A stretch of DNA of 64,000 nucleotides, taken from the NCBI GenBank assembly GCA_039105265.1, contig JAPFFF010000027.1, forward strand, positions 1,054,001-1,118,000, written 5' to 3'. A program made the position numbers and the translations under genes. Shown one piece after another: positions 19,601-28,415 of the stretch. How positions within the stretch are numbered: the first letter of the stretch is position 1; each line of letters begins with the position of its first letter. The notes beneath the pieces are model-generated. The model made no database searches. It saw only the letters and a program-made list of their open reading frames with translations, and was not told where the DNA came from. The stretch comes from Tritrichomonas musculus. Its lineage: Eukaryota > Parabasalia > Tritrichomonadida > Tritrichomonadidae.

Positions 19601-20737
19601 CTTCATAAAGATTTAAATGAATATATTCTCAAAAATAGTGAGTTGCAATTGAACCCAAAGGAACAATTACCAGAAGAAGTCATACAGAAAATGATGGATA
19701 ATGATGATAAACCATTATCAGCTAAAGCATCAATGTGTTTAACAAATATTATGGCTAATGAAGCTCTTCAGGTGTCTTTGGATTCTTGTGCCAGACATTA
19801 TGTTCCAAAAGAAGGTGATTCAACTATTACAGGTACATTGTCAATATTAAATGCGAATACTACAGATTCAACATTTACAAATTCATTAATATTTGGTAGA
19901 AGTTCAACTGAAAATGAAGCTGCAACATTAAGCTTTTTCGATAATTCAGGAGCTTTAGGAGTTGTTGGTAATGAAAATCTTATAAATTGGAATACAACAA
20001 ATACAACTTTTTATAATAATATTGTATTATTTTATAGTAAATTAGAAATAGCAAGTAAAGAACCTAATGGATTACTTGTTTATCAAGAAAATCCAAATTT
20101 ATGTGAATCAAATATAGTTCTTGGTCTTAATTCAGCAAAATGTGCAAAAATACAATATTATAATCAAGGTAATTCAGCTTATTATAGAATATTATTTGAT
20201 AATTCAAATATATTTTCTTATGAAGTTTCTACAACAGGAAGAGGTACAATAATTGGTTCTAATTTACATGTTAATGGTAAAATTACATCAAACGGTTCAA
20301 ATACAATCACACATTACTCACCGATTGAATCATCAATGAACTCTGTTAGTGATTTCGTTATAGGTTCTCCAGTGTATATGACAGGTAAGGTTTACAAACA
20401 TGTCGGTGATGAATGGATACCTTCAACAGCTGATGATACAACTGATTGTATTTGTAGTGTCAAGACTTCAGGAACATGGAAAGAATATGTCGGTATATGT
20501 GTCAGAATCGATGAACAAAATAAATGTATAACATTCGCAAGTCATGGTGATTATCTTGTGAAAGTCAATGATTCATCATGTTATTCAATCGGTGATGAGG
20601 TGTTTATCGATAATGAAGACAATAAGCTGAAAGTTCTTTCAGGAGAGACAGCAATAACATCAAAAATAAAACGTATGACTGTCGGAATCATTACAAGTAT
20701 CATTGATGAAAGAACATTAGCTGTATTCAAAGAGTAA
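16664..20737 (+). CDS. Fibre-like repetitive protein, candidate attachment protein
   Basis: At 1,357 residues this is the second longest gene of the element. It is modular: segments of the type YALKTDIPEPVDLTAYYTSA followed by short helical repeats (YELDKYETKTVAEGKY) occur twice almost unchanged (near 16955-17075 and 19025-19155). A KNSELQLN...DDKPLSAKASMCL module occurs three times (near 17890, 18490 and 19630). The C-terminal third is beta-rich, then a compact end domain (VIGSPVYMTGKVYKHV, IGDEVFIDNEDNKLKVL). This resembles phage and giant-virus tail fibres, with trimeric shaft repeats and a tip domain. A host-attachment fibre is my inference. No secretion signal is visible. Confidence 0.7.
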   Translation: MFTIEQSGHITKTNTIDGLINEYIKRYVDNYVIKGDTSNGNGITEEQLNEAVNGLRDYVINNYALSTDIPDDLINETSLTTKINDALKGYALKTDIPEPVDLTAYYTSAQADEKFVDEDELAYELDKYETKTVAEGKYISKDNIINDIPLQAGGENIDFKCNGPYLSQFLNQNCDKLLADLIRYGFYIDCENYDTGNYVFDRYDGTYYRFVHETNKSSIIYLMIDYNDYRVVPSGSFAPPKNVSVVRLNTPDVSIATTKTLKEFVSRDDILSNEYLTQELSIATKFVNGTTNDEDKRTYITNLDGDLCNILKKSSLIVKGSCNNEDISGEYLYDSEDSEYYHYKKGENTFSIYFCYYDGAFRYNESFVVDLESVSYLYKPDVYDEYCIPNMNYVTNNYVLKTDIPEVLKNSELQLNIKELLPDEMFQKLMAEDDKPLSAKASMCLTSIAVNEGFQSALDDCAERYVPKDDLKNYITRDNLNVSTEYTIEIKTYMFPNIGPVPEEYEENGMDTSHVLPFKEGTHLVGYKVDNSGNIFHFDIRFKTNELYADDEYNVKQHEAEGFESEGEYFELVWDEVSGAIYDRYQYLPITITLAETNDELALKSEIPEVLKNNELQLNPNEEPTEEVQQKLMNDDKPLSAQASYILSSMAVTKVIDLINIDEYAKLTNLSEYRKMNDLSITKLTQLEIDRSIEENGICHHVYEKCFIKFRYNDIEYDYVFTTGNFSSLGYWCDNFINVEGTEYSLFWKYDGTLLLENSTTYCEGPMVYIISILYEDRTDEIALKSEIPEPVDLTPYYTSAQADEKFVDEDELAYELDKYETKTVAEGKYALKSECDNNLGEYRKKNDLTYSAKYIPLTVEYKDEIIDSGDIEAKQTAHIEFCEGSKLVGKMLSQANLPEVIQDIDIIFKTDEIIKNIDSVDYPGNYNWHMMYLSREPDVVIAWDDINGILYGVHSGIPAIGSVIIDSAFKVIPEDKLLLHKDLNEYILKNSELQLNPKEQLPEEVIQKMMDNDDKPLSAKASMCLTNIMANEALQVSLDSCARHYVPKEGDSTITGTLSILNANTTDSTFTNSLIFGRSSTENEAATLSFFDNSGALGVVGNENLINWNTTNTTFYNNIVLFYSKLEIASKEPNGLLVYQENPNLCESNIVLGLNSAKCAKIQYYNQGNSAYYRILFDNSNIFSYEVSTTGRGTIIGSNLHVNGKITSNGSNTITHYSPIESSMNSVSDFVIGSPVYMTGKVYKHVGDEWIPSTADDTTDCICSVKTSGTWKEYVGICVRIDEQNKCITFASHGDYLVKVNDSSCYSIGDEVFIDNEDNKLKVLSGETAITSKIKRMTVGIITSIIDERTLAVFKE

Positions 20738-20743
20738 ATCAAA

Positions 20744-21382
20744 TCAAATCAAATCATGTTGATGTTTGAATCTATTAATATATACGCTAACTTTTTGATT
20801 ATTTATATCGTTCATTGAAATAAATTCATTTCCTGATTTATTTGTATTGATATGAAGAATTTTATAAATATTATCAGTAATCTTTGCATAAAAAATGTCT
20901 TCATTATTAGTATCATCATGGTAATAATAATACGTGTTTTCTTCAAATTCTTTCCTTTCTGTCTTTGTTTCATAGAAATCAATAACAATTGCATCATCAG
21001 GTATGTCATCAATGAATTCATATTGAATACCTTTATAATTTGATTTATTTTTATTATTCTCTGAACTTGATACAAATCGTAAATTATCAAGATGATAATC
21101 AGTTTTGATTCTATTCTTATGGTCGACTTGTGGTAGATTATTAGGGTTTTCAATAAATTGCTTTGCTACAAGAATATGTTTATAATATATTTTGTTATTT
21201 AGGTTTACACACGGATAAACATTTTGTCTGTATTCACCTTCAGCTATTATTTTTCCTGTTTTCTTATTCTTGATGTTATAAGGGAAAGTTGTTTGAATTT
21301 CATAATCACTTTCAAAACCTTTCAAAGGTTCAAATTCAGCTTCAGCATTTTCAATTTGTGTTTGTTCAGTTGGTTGACTCAT
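20744..21382 (-). CDS. NUMOD4/HNH_3-type homing endonuclease
   Basis: The 212-residue protein has a NUMOD4-like N-terminal segment (LKGFESDYEIQTTFPYNI) and an HNH_3 core: QVDHKNRIKTDYHLDNLRFV followed by SSSENNKNKS. The histidine after D, the asparagines and the LDNLRFVS segment are the family hallmarks. Such enzymes nick or cut specific DNA and often spread as free-standing homing genes in viruses and phages. It sits between the fibre gene and the polymerase gene, which itself contains a different HNH-like module. The ATG is preceded by TTTATTTTTGTTATAA. Confidence 0.8.
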   Translation of the reverse strand: MSQPTEQTQIENAEAEFEPLKGFESDYEIQTTFPYNIKNKKTGKIIAEGEYRQNVYPCVNLNNKIYYKHILVAKQFIENPNNLPQVDHKNRIKTDYHLDNLRFVSSSENNKNKSNYKGIQYEFIDDIPDDAIVIDFYETKTERKEFEENTYYYYHDDTNNEDIFYAKITDNIYKILHINTNKSGNEFISMNDINNQKVSVYINRFKHQHDLI

Positions 21383-21436
21383 TTATAACAAAAATAAAAA
21401 ATTAATTTTTTAAAATAAAATCATCAAATTAATTGT

Positions 21437-24400
21437 TTAATGATTCTCAATGAAATAATCCTTTGCAGTGAAACCATTGACATAAGGACAACAACAATGA
21501 TTCGATAAAACCAACATTTTTGAATGTGCTGCTGTTAATGCATTTTTGATTACAGTTATTTTACTCATCAGTTGTGAATTTAATTGAAGGTTTATATTCT
21601 TTCCTTTCATTACTGATTGCTTTTCAATGACATTTTTGTAATCACTTGATTTGATGTTGTTCTTCTTCAATGAAACACCTTTGAGCTTTAATGAAATTGT
21701 TTTGTCATCTGACCAAATCGTATAACACTTGGCACATAAAGCAACTTGATTTGCTCCGAACTTTTCTACACAGCATCCGAGAATCTTTTTCTCATCATAT
21801 ACATCATTGATTGCAGGGTTTGGCATGAAGCTATAAATGTGTTTGTCATAAAATGATTTGTCTTTGATGACGTAATCAAACAACTGGTCAATCGGTTTAT
21901 TCATATCACCAGCGATAGACATGTAAAGGCTATCTGTATCAACCGAGTTGAAATGAACCTTATTCATGTCAATGCATTTGTATAGAAAGTCATAAAGGAA
22001 AGTCAAATACCAGTATTTCGCATTATCTAATGTCCAGAATGATTCCTGAAGACATGTATTACATTTGAATGAATGAGGTTGTGATTGTATCAAATAACAA
22101 TCATTTGACAATTTACATCCATTACGATAAGTATCGGATGCAATCAATTGAAAGGCTTTATTTTTATCAACAATTCTGACTTTGTTGAAGTTCTCTGAAT
22201 TCATACCGTCATAACCGTATGAACCGTTCATGCTAATCTTATAGAACTTTTCATTTCCGTGTGCCTTTCCCGACAATATATCTTGACGCTTCTTCATAAA
22301 CTCGCAAACAAATTGATTAAAACCGTCATGAGCTTCATATAAACTTAAGCTCTTAATGTCATCAATGATAAGTCCGTGATCAATTAAAAACCATAAAAGG
22401 TAATTCGAGAACGTCATAAATGTACCGCATGTATCAAGCAACATTGTCAGCTTTCTTGTTTCTTTATCGGCTGAATTCAGTTTATTGTCTTTCATGTATT
22501 TGTACATATAACTTCCTATCGTTTGTTCATCATTCATTATATTGATATTTCTAAACACAGGGGGAAAGTTAATCAAATCGTTGATTTTATTCTTCGGACA
22601 TCTCAATTTGACTTCAGCTTTGAATATAAACTCAGGGTTAGCATTAAAACGCTTCTTTGATTGAATGATATTCATTGCAGCATTAAATACCTTTTCATTC
22701 TTGTTTCCTTGTTCATCATAAACATCAAATCGTTTTATAAATGAACCAGGCATGTACATGATTCCTCCGTGATAAGGATTAAATGAATGTTTTACTGAAC
22801 TGAATGATGAAGGATACAATGAATTGAAATCAATACCAGCAACGTGTGAGACTATGTTTGAAGTGTCATAGCTGATGATTCTGTCATTAACGACATCATA
22901 TTTGAGTTTATTGATTAATGTTTGACCTCTGATGTTCACTCGATGAAGTACATTTGATAATCCTCCCGTTATGTTCTCTCTCAAATTGTAGTATTCTTTT
23001 TCATCAGTTATGAGTGTCGGAAGGTGATGGAGCTTGCAGAATTTCTTCAATTGTATTTTGGTTCTTGTTATCTTGTCATCATCTCTTTGTCTCAAACGAT
23101 TACATTCAGCGCAAGCCAACAAACAGTTATCAATCTGATGTCCTTTGTTGTTATCTATTCTGTCAAGTGTCGGTTTGTTTTCATATGTGAAGTGTTCACC
23201 ACATAAATGACATTTACCTGTTTCATTTGATTCATACAATTTCATGAATGCATCGAAATCTTTTTCACTAACACATTTTGATATATCACGTTGATTTTCT
23301 TTCGTCTGGTTATGTTTCATGTCTTGCTTTCGATAGTTATCACATTTATTTAACCACCATTTCATTGATGGCTTGAATGTATTCATCTTGTTTATGGTTT
23401 CATAGTCGTTCTTCGGGTTGAAATCTTTATAAGCGAGAGCATATTTGATACATGAAGCATTCTTTGATAACGAAAGATTGCTAATCAAATCAACTTTATA
23501 TTCAGCATTCATTTGAATAAGGTTGTCAATCGGTTTAATCATCATTTCAACATCATTGTCATTGTATGATAGTAAGTAATCCCAACGTGTTGCAAACCTC
23601 TTTGAATCTATCAAATACTCCTCATAATCAGCTTTCGTTAATGGGTTCTTTTGATTGAGATAACTGTAGAAGTCTTCATATTTGAACGGTTCACTCTTTG
23701 ACAACACTTCATTATAATTATCACTGTTGATTGCTTCATAAGGAAAGACACCTTTCGAACTGTTAGATATACCACCAAAATCGATTCCAAACTGTTTGAG
23801 TGTTCCTCCAGCAACAAATGCTTGTGCGTCAATGAATCGTAATCGAATGGGATACTTTGATGATTTCAATATGAATTGTTTCAATGATGTAGCAGTTCCA
23901 ATCATTCCGCTATCGATAGACCAATGATTTTTAATCAATTGCTCTTTAAATAAGTTTGAATCAAATCGAGATGAGTTAAAACCGAACACTGTTATTGTTT
24001 TCAATGATGTATCTATTTTATTGAGTTCTTCTTCCGATTTATCTTTAATAAAGCTCTTCAAATGATTCAACTTATCAACATACACATCACAGCCAACAAC
24101 AAATAACCAGTCAATCCATTTGGCAATGAATTCATTTGTTCTTATATCAAAGTTCTTTGTTATCAATCCTTTATCAAGTTTCACACATGATGAAACACTC
24201 AAAGGAATCAATCGAGAATTGATAACTGATTTATCACTGACTTTCTTTTCAATCTTTTGCTCCATTGTTTCAAAATCATAAGTGATATAATGAATTGTTG
24301 GCTTCCATTCAAGTTCATATGAAAGACAATACAAATAAACAGGATTGTTTAAAATGTGTGGACAATATGGTAAAGCTTCTCGTGAAGGAATGAAATCCTT

Positions 24401-25975
24401 TTTGAATTTACCATCACATTTATCTACATGTCTGTTGAATCTGTCAATATTGTGATTTCCTTTGTGAATGTATGAACCACAATGAGGACAAATATGAATA
24501 TTTGTTAATGCTTCAGCATTGATGATGTACATGATGTGAAGTATCTTATCCTTTGAATACAAGAGAGCTGAAAACGTTTTGTTTGATTCGTCTGTGTTAT
24601 GCCATTGGTCTTGAATATCATAAATATGTTTCTCTTTGTCATATTCATAGATGTTGACATTGATGTTATGCTTCTTCGCTGATTCTTTCATTTCTTCAAT
24701 CGTGATACCTTTGAACGAGTTGATTAATTGATTTGCTTCTTTTGTAGGTTTAGTTGAATAAATTATTCCGTGTTCATCACATAATATTTTCTTTGCTGCT
24801 TTGGTTCTGTTAGCTGTATTATATTTTGTTTTCTTTTCATCTTTGTTTTGATTTGTTAGTTCAGGAAACAAACAACAAGCAAGGAAACGATACCAACACA
24901 AACAATCATCAACGTTATCAATAATGATATATTTATTTTTGCCAAACAATTCTGAAACTTCATCAATCTTTCTTGTTATCTTAACTACACGAGAGATTGT
25001 AAACGAAACAGACCAAACGATACATAATTTGATGTTTGAAGCCGTGGTTTCATATTCATGAATTTTTGATTCAACATACATTTTAATTTTATCAATATCT
25101 TTACTCTCTCTGACAATTATTGGAATTGATGATTTATAGTTTTTCCAATTAATATCACTTGCTTCATACGTGTACCTTTCGTTTTCATTCTTGGGCGGTA
25201 TCTCAAATATGCCTGTCAATTGAAAATATATTTTGAACGGTTTCACTTCTTGTTTAAATACTGTTTCAGTCAAATATTCATTGATGTCTTCAATTGATGA
25301 AACTCCGTTCTTGTAATATATTTTTATCGGTTCTTTACTGTCTTCATCTAATCGTTCAACCTTTTCATTATCATTTGGGAATTGGTCAATGAAATGACTG
25401 CATGCTTCAACTGCTTCATCAAAGTTCTCAGGTTCATTGATTATGAAATATGTATCATGTTTTGAATGAACACCTTTATAGCCAAACTTTTTGAGATATT
25501 CAATTAATTCAGCATTTTCATTGTTAAATCGAATGTCTTCATATCGTTGTGGCTGTTTGTTTGTCTTTGGTGGTAATGGTCTCAATAATATATTTTCAGA
25601 TTTAATTAATTGAAGGGCTTTGTTGAGTGCATCATGAGCTATTTTAATATTGTCCTCGATTTGTTTTTGTTCATCATCTTGTTCTTCTTCTTCAAATTGT
25701 TCCTCTTCCTCCTCTTCTTCTTGTTCTTCTGCTTCTTTCTTCATTCTATTGACGAAATCTAATATTGATATGTCATCTATTCTATTACCTTCATGTTCTC
25801 TAAAACCGTATGAATTCAGATAGTTTTCTAAGATTGATTTGAAGTGTTTAACATCATAATCACTAGGTTTAGATGTTGATAAGCGAGGTTTTAATTGAAG
25901 TTCATTATTGATATACCTGATTTGTTCAATAACAAATGATTTGGTATCTTTTTGATAGTAATAACGAGAACTCAT
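21437..25975 (-). CDS. Protein-primed family B DNA polymerase with embedded HNH module
   Basis: The 1,512-residue protein carries the exonuclease motifs ITYDFETMEQ (about 568), FGFNSSRFDSN (about 672) and YNDNDVEMM (about 805). It carries the polymerase motifs GIDFNSLYPSSF (about 1045), KISMNGSYGYDGMN (about 1248) and FNSVDTDSLYMS (about 1348). The N-terminal third holds an acidic run, then a segment DNVDDCLCWYRFLACCLF that looks like an OTU-type cysteine-protease fold, and a C2H2-like HICPHCGSYIHKG. Between exonuclease and polymerase domains lies GKCHLCGEHFTYENKPTLDR with ACAECNRLRQRDDD, an HNH-type zinc module. The enzyme would replicate the element by protein priming. An initiator-like TCATA precedes the ATG. 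Confidence 0.95.
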   Translation of the reverse strand: MSSRYYYQKDTKSFVIEQIRYINNELQLKPRLSTSKPSDYDVKHFKSILENYLNSYGFREHEGNRIDDISILDFVNRMKKEAEEQEEEEEEEQFEEEEQDDEQKQIEDNIKIAHDALNKALQLIKSENILLRPLPPKTNKQPQRYEDIRFNNENAELIEYLKKFGYKGVHSKHDTYFIINEPENFDEAVEACSHFIDQFPNDNEKVERLDEDSKEPIKIYYKNGVSSIEDINEYLTETVFKQEVKPFKIYFQLTGIFEIPPKNENERYTYEASDINWKNYKSSIPIIVRESKDIDKIKMYVESKIHEYETTASNIKLCIVWSVSFTISRVVKITRKIDEVSELFGKNKYIIIDNVDDCLCWYRFLACCLFPELTNQNKDEKKTKYNTANRTKAAKKILCDEHGIIYSTKPTKEANQLINSFKGITIEEMKESAKKHNINVNIYEYDKEKHIYDIQDQWHNTDESNKTFSALLYSKDKILHIMYIINAEALTNIHICPHCGSYIHKGNHNIDRFNRHVDKCDGKFKKDFIPSREALPYCPHILNNPVYLYCLSYELEWKPTIHYITYDFETMEQKIEKKVSDKSVINSRLIPLSVSSCVKLDKGLITKNFDIRTNEFIAKWIDWLFVVGCDVYVDKLNHLKSFIKDKSEEELNKIDTSLKTITVFGFNSSRFDSNLFKEQLIKNHWSIDSGMIGTATSLKQFILKSSKYPIRLRFIDAQAFVAGGTLKQFGIDFGGISNSSKGVFPYEAINSDNYNEVLSKSEPFKYEDFYSYLNQKNPLTKADYEEYLIDSKRFATRWDYLLSYNDNDVEMMIKPIDNLIQMNAEYKVDLISNLSLSKNASCIKYALAYKDFNPKNDYETINKMNTFKPSMKWWLNKCDNYRKQDMKHNQTKENQRDISKCVSEKDFDAFMKLYESNETGKCHLCGEHFTYENKPTLDRIDNNKGHQIDNCLLACAECNRLRQRDDDKITRTKIQLKKFCKLHHLPTLITDEKEYYNLRENITGGLSNVLHRVNIRGQTLINKLKYDVVNDRIISYDTSNIVSHVAGIDFNSLYPSSFSSVKHSFNPYHGGIMYMPGSFIKRFDVYDEQGNKNEKVFNAAMNIIQSKKRFNANPEFIFKAEVKLRCPKNKINDLINFPPVFRNINIMNDEQTIGSYMYKYMKDNKLNSADKETRKLTMLLDTCGTFMTFSNYLLWFLIDHGLIIDDIKSLSLYEAHDGFNQFVCEFMKKRQDILSGKAHGNEKFYKISMNGSYGYDGMNSENFNKVRIVDKNKAFQLIASDTYRNGCKLSNDCYLIQSQPHSFKCNTCLQESFWTLDNAKYWYLTFLYDFLYKCIDMNKVHFNSVDTDSLYMSIAGDMNKPIDQLFDYVIKDKSFYDKHIYSFMPNPAINDVYDEKKILGCCVEKFGANQVALCAKCYTIWSDDKTISLKLKGVSLKKNNIKSSDYKNVIEKQSVMKGKNINLQLNSQLMSKITVIKNALTAAHSKMLVLSNHCCCPYVNGFTAKDYFIENH

Positions 25976-25976
25976 T

Positions 25977-25981
25977 TATGA
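25977..25981 (-). promoter_or_regulatory. Initiator-like TCATA before the DNA polymerase gene
   Basis: The minus strand reads ATATCATAAATG at the polymerase start, the same TCATAAATG found before the major capsid gene. This fits the trichomonad TCAYW initiator and fixes the start codon. Confidence 0.5.
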
Positions 25982-26069
25982 TATAATTAAAAAATCAAAT
26001 TATTTGAATTTTGAAAAAATGTTAAATCAAAAAATAAAAAAATAATTAGAGTTTTTTTATTTCATTGAA

Positions 26070-26420
26070 ATGACAGAATTAAGAGAAATAATAAAACACA
26101 TTGAAGAAATACATAAATTACTTTTGATATTAGAATCAAAACAAGAAGTAAGTGAAGAAGAAGAAACAAATGAAGAAACAAATACAGAAGCAAACCATAA
26201 AAGAACGCGTTCAATATTCAATTCATCAAAGTTCTTGAACAAGGATGAACGTGAAAAAGCTTTAGAATTCCTTGATGATAAAGTAATGAATGATATAAAT
26301 AAGTTGCCAGCACACAAAAGGTGTTCATATACACAAAACTTATTGAAAGACAAATTGAAGTTAAATGTATCATCATATATGATTAATAGATTGTTGGCAT
26401 TTAAGAACAACAAAGAATAA
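26070..26420 (+). CDS. Small Maverick protein, coiled-coil N-terminus
   Basis: The 116-residue protein starts MTELREIIKHIEEIHKLLL, has an acidic glutamate/threonine-rich linker and a C-terminal globular-looking segment (FLNKDEREKALEFLDDKV). It is divergent from the polymerase gene, 94 bp away. The ATG follows TTTCATTGAA, which contains an initiator-like TCATT. I do not recognise the family. Confidence 0.6.
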   Translation: MTELREIIKHIEEIHKLLLILESKQEVSEEEETNEETNTEANHKRTRSIFNSSKFLNKDEREKALEFLDDKVMNDINKLPAHKRCSYTQNLLKDKLKLNVSSYMINRLLAFKNNKE

Positions 26421-26458
26421 AAATATCATTTAATTAATTTGTTTATTTTTGGTTTAAA

Positions 26459-26704
26459 ATGAATAGTGCAATTAAAGGTTTGAGTTGTGATACATCATCT
26501 TTACACACTCAGTTTCGAATAGTTAAAGACAAGATATTCAATGAATGTATGAATTCTGAAGATGATGCATTAAACGGAAAGTTTGATAAGATGATTCACA
26601 TATTGTCGATATATAAACAACTATTTAATGATATTGAATCAATCAAAATACAATTAAGAGCTATTGATGAACGTATCAAATCAGCTGAACAAATGACTTT
26701 GTAA
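26459..26704 (+). CDS. Small helical Maverick protein
   Basis: The 81-residue protein is almost entirely helical (about residues 40-78: MIHILSIYKQLFNDIESIKI onward) and probably forms a short coiled coil. The TTTATTTTT motif ends 9 bases before the ATG. Function unknown. Confidence 0.6.
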   Translation: MNSAIKGLSCDTSSLHTQFRIVKDKIFNECMNSEDDALNGKFDKMIHILSIYKQLFNDIESIKIQLRAIDERIKSAEQMTL

Positions 26705-26758
26705 ATGAATCATTGAATGACTCATCATTAATGTTGTTTTATTTTTATTCAAACATTC

Positions 26759-27334
26759 ATGGCATTATCAAAAGCTCGTATTCTTTCCAGTGAGAACGAT
26801 GCATCAGTTAAGCAGGAACAATCAACCAGTATTAATATAAACATCAAACCAAAGCAACCACAACCAGTTGAATATCCATCAGTTCAACCATTACCACAAT
26901 CATCTCAAGCCACAAATTTTACTATACCTCAGATGAATGGAGTATATCAATCACAGCATCCAACAAACAACGTTTCCCTAGAAAGAGGTATCAGTGATAT
27001 TGGCGCTGATATAACAGAACTTGAAACCAAAAACAAATTCCTTGAGATATTGTTATCAATCTATGAAACAAACCCAATAAAAGTCAATGATTTATTGATT
27101 TGTCATTCAAATACATTAATGGAACTCATCAAATTACTAACACAAGCAGATAAAGTTGAATTGATTGTCAATGATGATTGTGCGTGTAATGGTTGCGTTT
27201 CTCGTTCCAAATATCTTTTAATTGATAGGATATTGGTGTACAAAAATAATGAATCAAATGACTTGAAATACAAATATAATAGCATTTATACCGAACTCAT
27301 TAGACACAACATTTCATTAAAAACATGTATTTAA
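26759..27334 (+). CDS. Maverick protein with proline-rich N-terminus, unknown
   Basis: The first about 75 of 191 residues are proline- and glutamine-rich and probably disordered. The rest is helical and ends in a segment with clustered cysteines (NDDCACNGCVSRSKYL) that may bind metal. A TTTATTTTTATT motif lies 10-20 bases before the ATG. Position upstream of the packaging ATPase suggests a structural or assembly role, without direct evidence. Confidence 0.6.
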   Translation: MALSKARILSSENDASVKQEQSTSININIKPKQPQPVEYPSVQPLPQSSQATNFTIPQMNGVYQSQHPTNNVSLERGISDIGADITELETKNKFLEILLSIYETNPIKVNDLLICHSNTLMELIKLLTQADKVELIVNDDCACNGCVSRSKYLLIDRILVYKNNESNDLKYKYNSIYTELIRHNISLKTCI

Positions 27335-27344
27335 AAACTAATAA

Positions 27345-27476
27345 ATGATATATGAAATATTAGTTGTTTCATTATTAACAGGTTTATTTTTAGTGAAGAT
27401 TGTTGAAGTATCTTTAATGATGCCTGACAAAGAACCAGAACTCAGTGAAGAGATAAGAACAAAAATGTATTCATGA
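27345..27476 (+). CDS. 43-residue single-span membrane protein
   Basis: A short frame starts ATGATATATGAA at 27345 and ends TGA at 27474-27476. The predicted protein begins MIYEILVVSLLTGLFLVKIV, one membrane span, followed by an acidic tail (PDKEPELSEEIRTK). It fills the gap between the 191-residue gene and the ATPase gene, leaving only 10 and 24 bp. Small membrane proteins are common in related viruses. It is supported by spacing and composition only. Confidence 0.45.
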   Translation: MIYEILVVSLLTGLFLVKIVEVSLMMPDKEPELSEEIRTKMYS

Positions 27477-27500
27477 AGAGCTTTAACGAAAACTAAAGAA

Positions 27501-28415
27501 ATGAAACGTTTCATGAAACCCACTCAGTTTAATTATAATGAGATTTTATTCTCTAGTGGTTCTGATTATGATGATGACCAAATGAGTTTTGCATTTGAAT
27601 ATGAATCATTCAAGCCAACAGTTAATGAAACAACATTTAATATTGATGACGAGATGAATAAAGCATATCAACGCAATGAATCAAAAATAAAGAATGAATC
27701 AATCAGACCAATCGCAAACGGTATTTATTCATATTACAATTCATTGAACATACTCGTTGGTCAGCAAGGTAAAGGAAAGAGTCATATAATGCTACGAGAT
27801 GTTATTCAAATGTCTCGAATGAAGAACGCTGGCTTTCATTTAATTGTTTATGTATCACGAAACGGAACAATTAACGATGCTACATTCGAAAGCCAACGCG
27901 AATTGATACAGCTACCAATAAAAACTGTTGCTGACAGCAATGCTGAAGAATATCTTAAACAACTTGATTTATATAAAGAATTGTATAACAAATATTCATC
28001 AACACCAAAAATAGTAATCGATGAAAAGAAGTTAAACGATATGTTTGAGTTTCTTCATATCAATAAACTAGGTCAACCAAATAAACCACTAAATACTATC
28101 ATTCTTTGTGAAGACTTCTTGAAATCGAAACTAATTAAATCATCCTATTTTATCAATACCATCAGTCAGCTTCGACACAAGAATCTAATCATATTCGTTA
28201 ACATCCAGTTCTTCAAAGCTTTAACAACAGAATGGAAAAATAATGCAACATCATTCTTCATCTTTAGTGGTTATTCACGACAGAAACTCGGCTACATATA
28301 TCAACAAGTTCCATTTCCAATAGATTTCGAAGAGCTATGGAATCGATACAGAACAATGAAAGCACATCAATTCGTTTTAATCAATGTTCGAACTAATAAC
28401 CTTTCATTCATCTAA
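27501..28415 (+). CDS. Genome-packaging ATPase of the complete Maverick
   Basis: The 304-residue protein has the Walker A motif LVGQQGKGKSHIML near residue 85 and a Walker B-like NTIILCEDFLKSKL near 196. Then come LRHKNLIIFVNIQFFKAL and FFIFSGYSRQKLGYIYQQ, where this family places its sensor and arginine-finger region. It matches the FtsK/HerA-A32 packaging ATPases and the left Maverick ATPase (FQTIRFVH and YSGYSEEDI are the counterparts). It would package element DNA. Its 3' end overlaps the convergent gene by 12 bases. Confidence 0.85.
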   Translation: MKRFMKPTQFNYNEILFSSGSDYDDDQMSFAFEYESFKPTVNETTFNIDDEMNKAYQRNESKIKNESIRPIANGIYSYYNSLNILVGQQGKGKSHIMLRDVIQMSRMKNAGFHLIVYVSRNGTINDATFESQRELIQLPIKTVADSNAEEYLKQLDLYKELYNKYSSTPKIVIDEKKLNDMFEFLHINKLGQPNKPLNTIILCEDFLKSKLIKSSYFINTISQLRHKNLIIFVNIQFFKALTTEWKNNATSFFIFSGYSRQKLGYIYQQVPFPIDFEELWNRYRTMKAHQFVLINVRTNNLSFI

